NCBI GenBank assembly: GCA_002315565.1
Contig: DCHD01000021.1
Span: 1 to 16,651, forward strand
Length of the DNA stretch: 16,651 nt
From: Solobacterium sp. UBA1761
Lineage (GTDB): Bacteria > Bacillota_I > Bacilli_A > Erysipelotrichales > Erysipelotrichaceae
Direction of reading: 5' to 3'
This document shows, piece by piece, positions 13,694 through 16,651 of this stretch; within the stretch, counting starts at the first letter, position 1, and each line of letters starts with the position of its first letter. The notes below the pieces were generated by a model. That model saw nothing but the letters and a program-made list of their open reading frames with translations. It was not told the DNA's origin and ran no database searches. Made by a program: the position numbers and the translations under genes.

Positions 13694-14902
13694 TTACAGG
13701 AATTCTCCAGGTACTTCGATAACAAGATCGGAAGTAGGGAAACTTGAACATGGATGGATGTAATTGTTTTCTACATCTGCCCATCTTCTGAATTCGTTTG
13801 CTTTTGGACAGTAGACTGTACCGGATACCAGTTTAGATCTGCACCAGCCACATTCGCCGCCTCTACACTTAGATGGAGCTACAATGCCTGCTCTTTCAAT
13901 AGCAACAAGTACCGGCTCATTTGAAGCTGCTTTGAATTCATAAGTATTTGCACCCTGAACAACTTTGATATTGAACTGTTTTCCTTGAGCTGCTTTAGGG
14001 AATTCTGAGTCTTTTTCAATGTCTTTTGAAACGCCACGGATTTCTTTTCTGATAAGACGCTTTGGTAAACCAAGTTTAGGAAGTTCTGTATCTAAGAAGT
14101 TGTACATAGCTTCTGGACCGCATACGAATACAGAATATTCGCCTTCAGCATATTTCTTAATCAGATCAGCAGTGATAAAGCCGTGTTCATAACCTTCTTT
14201 TTCTTCATCAGAAAGTACATAGACAACTTTAACTTTGTCACATGCTTTTGCTACAGCATCGAGTTCATCTTTAAGGATGATTGATTTTTCATATCTTGAA
14301 CCAAAGAGAATAGTCAGGTTGAAATCCTGAACACCATCTCTGATGGCATAAGCCATAGATAGGAATGGAGTGATACCGGAACCGCCGGCTAAGGCGATGA
14401 CATTCTTCTTGTCTCTGATTTCTTCATAGACGAAGTTACCTTCTGGTGCACTTGATTCTATAACGTCACCGACTTTCAGGTTTTCAAGAAGATATGGAGC
14501 ACCAAATCCTTTTGGATTTTCCTGAATTGTTACAGCGATCTTGCCCTGTTTAGTAAATGCAGGACCTGACGAGATAGAATAAGGTCTTGTGATATAAGAA
14601 TCACCAACCTTGAATTTCAATGAAAGATACTGACCTGCTCTGAAGAATGGAATTACACGTCCTTCATGTTCTTTGAAGATATATGATTTTGCGTGTGCTT
14701 CTTTGTGGTCAACAACTTCGATTACTTCAAGATCCAGATGATCTGGGTGAAGTGCTTTGGCGTTTTCATTGATTTTGAAAGTGCCGTTTACTTCTTTGGC
14801 AGGAGCAGCCTGAATAGCTTCTTCTCTTACCTTGCCCATGTTTTTGAACTTGAGCATATCAAGAGGTCCAATTAAACCAATTTTTACATTAAGTCTTGGC
14901 AT
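13694..14902 (-). CDS. FNR-type flavin reductase with C-terminal [2Fe-2S] ferredoxin domain
   Basis: 402 residues; ATG at 14902 with AAGGAGGT at 14911-14918. The order is a short N-terminal lead (1-50), an FAD-binding ferredoxin-reductase domain with RPYS (106-109), an NAD(P)-binding domain with GGSGITP (173-179) and CGPE (261-264), and a plant-type ferredoxin domain from about 310 with Cys346, Cys351 and Cys354 (CRGGECGWC) and Cys385 in HPCSS. The layout is that of electron-transfer components of phenol hydroxylase/CODH-type reductases: NAD(P)H to FAD to the [2Fe-2S] cluster. The start overlaps the stop of the upstream CrtI-like gene by one base (TAATG), so the two are made together. The probable partner is that flavoprotein. 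The first 50 residues, with repeated Lys and Ala/Pro, are not part of the usual fold. Cytoplasmic. Confidence 0.88.
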   Translation of the reverse strand: MPRLNVKIGLIGPLDMLKFKNMGKVREEAIQAAPAKEVNGTFKINENAKALHPDHLDLEVIEVVDHKEAHAKSYIFKEHEGRVIPFFRAGQYLSLKFKVGDSYITRPYSISSGPAFTKQGKIAVTIQENPKGFGAPYLLENLKVGDVIESSAPEGNFVYEEIRDKKNVIALAGGSGITPFLSMAYAIRDGVQDFNLTILFGSRYEKSIILKDELDAVAKACDKVKVVYVLSDEEKEGYEHGFITADLIKKYAEGEYSVFVCGPEAMYNFLDTELPKLGLPKRLIRKEIRGVSKDIEKDSEFPKAAQGKQFNIKVVQGANTYEFKAASNEPVLVAIERAGIVAPSKCRGGECGWCRSKLVSGTVYCPKANEFRRWADVENNYIHPCSSFPTSDLVIEVPGEFL

Positions 14903-16443
14903 TATGCATTACCTCCTTCATTAAGGTCTTTGATTGCAAGTCTTGCCATCAGTCTTCCACATACATATGCAGCTGAGTAACCGTCACCTCTAGGACCGGC
15001 AGCACCGATTGGTCTTAAGCCTTTGATTGGATAGTCCTGTGACAGCATCATCATTCTTGCCATCATGCCATCCCAGTCACGTGTTTCATAACCATATGTT
15101 GATCCTTCTGGAGTGCCTAAGTATCTTGCGAATGTCCAAGGAGTAGCAATTGCCATTTCTTCGATATGGTCACGGAAGTTAATGTGCATTTTTTCTTCAA
15201 CCATTGTTAAGAACTTTTCACAGATTTCATTCTTGTAGGCATTGTAGTCTTCCTGTGAAAGGTTGTCATAGTCTTTTGGAGTACCCATTGAAGTGATTGA
15301 ACAGATACATGTTCCTTCTGGAGAAATATTAGGGTTATCAACGTTATAGCACAGTAAGATTGCATAGTTGTTTGTCTTCATGCAGTCTGCCATATCTCTG
15401 TATTCTTTTACAGAATCAGCAGTACCCATCAGGAAGGTATTGTAGTCTTTGATTCCAAGTTCTTTATAATCACAGTCAAGGCAGAAATATGCAGTCCACA
15501 TTCTTGCGCCGAATCTTTGCTGTCTGGCTGCAGAGAGTTTCTTTTCTCTTTCTGGAACCAATTCTTTTGGCATCATCTTGCCGTAGATAATATCAGGGTT
15601 GATGTTGGCTAATACATAGTTACAGTCAATCTGACCCATGTTTGTCTTGACACCGACGCACTTGTCACCATCGAACAGGAATTCTTCAGCACGGCAGTTC
15701 ATCCACACTTCGCCGCCCAGCTCTCTGAATCTTTCAACCATTGCGACTGAAATTTCATGAGATGTATGAGAAGGTACATATGCACCACGTGATACATATT
15801 TATGTACCATTGCAGCATAGTGAATGAATGCAAGGTGATCCATGTCTACACCAAGATATGCCCAGTATGTAGCAAGGATATCAATAGCCTTCTGAGGAAG
15901 CTTAAGTGCTTTAAGTACTTTTGAAGTAGGGTAGGCACCGGTTCTTAACAGGTTAGGATATTTTTCTTTCAGGACATTTGAATCAGCGTGTCCGTTGCTT
16001 GCAGAAATGTAGGCAATACCAGCCAGTACTTCTTCAAACAGTTCAAACAGATCTTCCATCTGCTTTTTAGAGCCTGGAACGTATTTTTCCATGGCTTCGA
16101 TATACTCTTTGATACCGCAAGGCATTGTTACGTCCATTGGTGTACCGTCTGTGTAAGTTGAGATTACTCTGAAGCAGTCTTTGCATCTTACCCAGTTAAC
16201 CTTTACACCATAGTCGTCAAACATCTGTCTAACTTCTCCAGGATCTTCAATAGGACCTACATCACACAGTTCATGTAATGATGGTTCAATTTCGAAACGT
16301 CCGCGTCTGAATGATGTTGCACATCCACCTGGAATGTTGTGCTTTTCAATCAGAAGGGTTTTTTTGCCTGCCAGCTGACACTGAATAGCTGCAGATAGGC
16401 CTGCATTACCAGCACCAACGACACAGACATCATATTTTGGCAT
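14902..16443 (-). CDS. CrtI/phytoene-desaturase-like FAD oxidoreductase
   Basis: 513 residues; ATG 16443 with GGAGGAAA upstream (16450-16457). The N-terminus is a Rossmann dinucleotide fold: VVGAGNAG (8-15) and acidic Glu33 at the ribose position. Residues 39-60 carry the GGCATSFRRGRFEIE flavin loop of the phytoene desaturase/RetSat-like amino-oxidase clan, and the C-terminal segment GAAGPRGDGYSAAYVCGRLMARLA is the second FAD-binding block. Members desaturate, isomerise or saturate long polyene or lipid-like substrates. The close link to an NAD(P)H-FAD-[2Fe-2S] reductase suggests a reductive (saturating) reaction rather than oxygen-dependent desaturation in this probable anaerobe; that is inference. 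No other carotenoid or isoprenoid gene is present, so a carotenoid product is not supported. No signal peptide. Confidence 0.85.
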   Translation of the reverse strand: MPKYDVCVVGAGNAGLSAAIQCQLAGKKTLLIEKHNIPGGCATSFRRGRFEIEPSLHELCDVGPIEDPGEVRQMFDDYGVKVNWVRCKDCFRVISTYTDGTPMDVTMPCGIKEYIEAMEKYVPGSKKQMEDLFELFEEVLAGIAYISASNGHADSNVLKEKYPNLLRTGAYPTSKVLKALKLPQKAIDILATYWAYLGVDMDHLAFIHYAAMVHKYVSRGAYVPSHTSHEISVAMVERFRELGGEVWMNCRAEEFLFDGDKCVGVKTNMGQIDCNYVLANINPDIIYGKMMPKELVPEREKKLSAARQQRFGARMWTAYFCLDCDYKELGIKDYNTFLMGTADSVKEYRDMADCMKTNNYAILLCYNVDNPNISPEGTCICSITSMGTPKDYDNLSQEDYNAYKNEICEKFLTMVEEKMHINFRDHIEEMAIATPWTFARYLGTPEGSTYGYETRDWDGMMARMMMLSQDYPIKGLRPIGAAGPRGDGYSAAYVCGRLMARLAIKDLNEGGNA

Positions 16444-16472
16444 ATTATGTTTCCTCCGTTGTTTCTAAAATT

Positions 16473-16478
16473 ATTATA
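16473..16478 (-). promoter_or_regulatory. Candidate -10 box of the CrtI/FNR pair
   Basis: The minus strand reads TATAAT here, 29 bases before the ATG at 16443. The region upstream is very AT-rich (TTTTTTTGTATATTG), and no good -35 hexamer lies at normal spacing. It is the only -10-like site between the serine dehydratase terminator and the redox genes. Confidence 0.45.
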
Positions 16479-16517
16479 AAGCAAACAATATACAAAAAAA
16501 TATTCTATTCAATAAAA

Positions 16518-16539
16518 AAGTGCCTTCAATAAGGCACTT
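16518..16539 (-). terminator. Terminator of the serine dehydratase gene
   Basis: AAGTGCCTT (16518-16526) and AAGGCACTT (16531-16539) form a perfect 9-bp stem with a four-base loop. On the minus strand it is followed by a run of T (TTTTTTATT). The stem overlaps the stop codon of the gene at the right edge. Confidence 0.85.
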
Positions 16540-16651
16540 AGTCTTTATAGAGTGATGCCAGCCCGCCATCAGAAGTTTCACGGTACTTGCTGGAAAGATC
16601 TGAGCCGGTTTTATACATTGTTTCTACTACGGCATCAAAGGATATCTTTCG
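16538..16651 (-). CDS. sdaAA: L-serine dehydratase, iron-sulfur-dependent, alpha region (C-terminal fragment)
   Basis: Only the last 37 codons and stop are inside the window, and the gene continues past the right edge. The peptide SFDAVVETMYKTGSDLSSKYRETSDGGLASLYKD contains the MY-TG-D-x4-KYRETS-GGLA ending typical of iron-sulfur L-serine ammonia-lyases; E. coli SdaA ends with a closely similar run. The enzyme deaminates serine to pyruvate and ammonia with a [4Fe-4S] cluster. Whether this is a separate alpha subunit, as is usual in Bacillota, or a single-chain form cannot be seen here. The stop TAA lies within the terminator stem. Confidence 0.72.
   Translation of the reverse strand, partial: RKISFDAVVETMYKTGSDLSSKYRETSDGGLASLYKD

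Overview
The window is AT-rich, densely packed bacterial DNA with strong GGAGG-type ribosome binding sites, short intergenic gaps, sigma-A-like promoter boxes and many overlapping start/stop codons. The gene families and style point to an anaerobic, low-GC member of the Bacillota, plausibly an Erysipelotrichia- or Clostridia-type gut or oral commensal. No rRNA gene, tRNA gene, IS element, phage gene or CRISPR array was seen.

Left part (1-7870). A minus-strand nucleotide-kinase/CYTH protein runs off the left edge. Divergent from it, a textbook TTGACA-17-TACAAT promoter opens a plus-strand run: a cysteine-rich DUF3795 protein; an unusual 937-residue fusion of a UvrA-like (UvrA2/DrrC-type) ABC ATPase with a TrmO/TsaA tRNA-methyltransferase domain; then four GNAT acetyltransferases, an SPL-type radical SAM protein and a fifth GNAT. 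Most joints overlap or nearly overlap. The run ends at a perfect 11-bp bidirectional terminator shared with the convergent gene.

Middle part (7872-13644). A minus-strand gene encodes a C39-like cysteine peptidase fused to an M20 metallopeptidase. Only 25 bases separate its start from a divergent plus-strand trio: a DUF2201/VWA-like protein whose metallopeptidase motif has lost its glutamate (HMLLH), a BspA-type leucine-rich-repeat protein and a MoxR-like AAA+ ATPase, each overlapping the next. This looks like a MoxR-VWA chaperone module with an added LRR partner. It is followed by a small gene for a peptide with a double-glycine-type leader and a CxxC/CxxC core, and then by a candidate tiny membrane peptide. 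Operator-like inverted repeats and a shared GTGTGACA(A/C)TA motif precede both. This stretch is the best candidate for an undescribed system: a VWA/LRR/AAA+ machine, a fused protease and a GG-leader peptide side by side.

Right part (13645-16651). On the minus strand lies a translationally coupled redox pair: a CrtI/phytoene-desaturase-like FAD oxidoreductase followed by an FNR-type flavin reductase with a C-terminal [2Fe-2S] ferredoxin domain. The second protein probably passes electrons from NAD(P)H to the first; the substrate is unknown. The C-terminal end of an L-serine dehydratase alpha region with its own terminator occupies the right edge.
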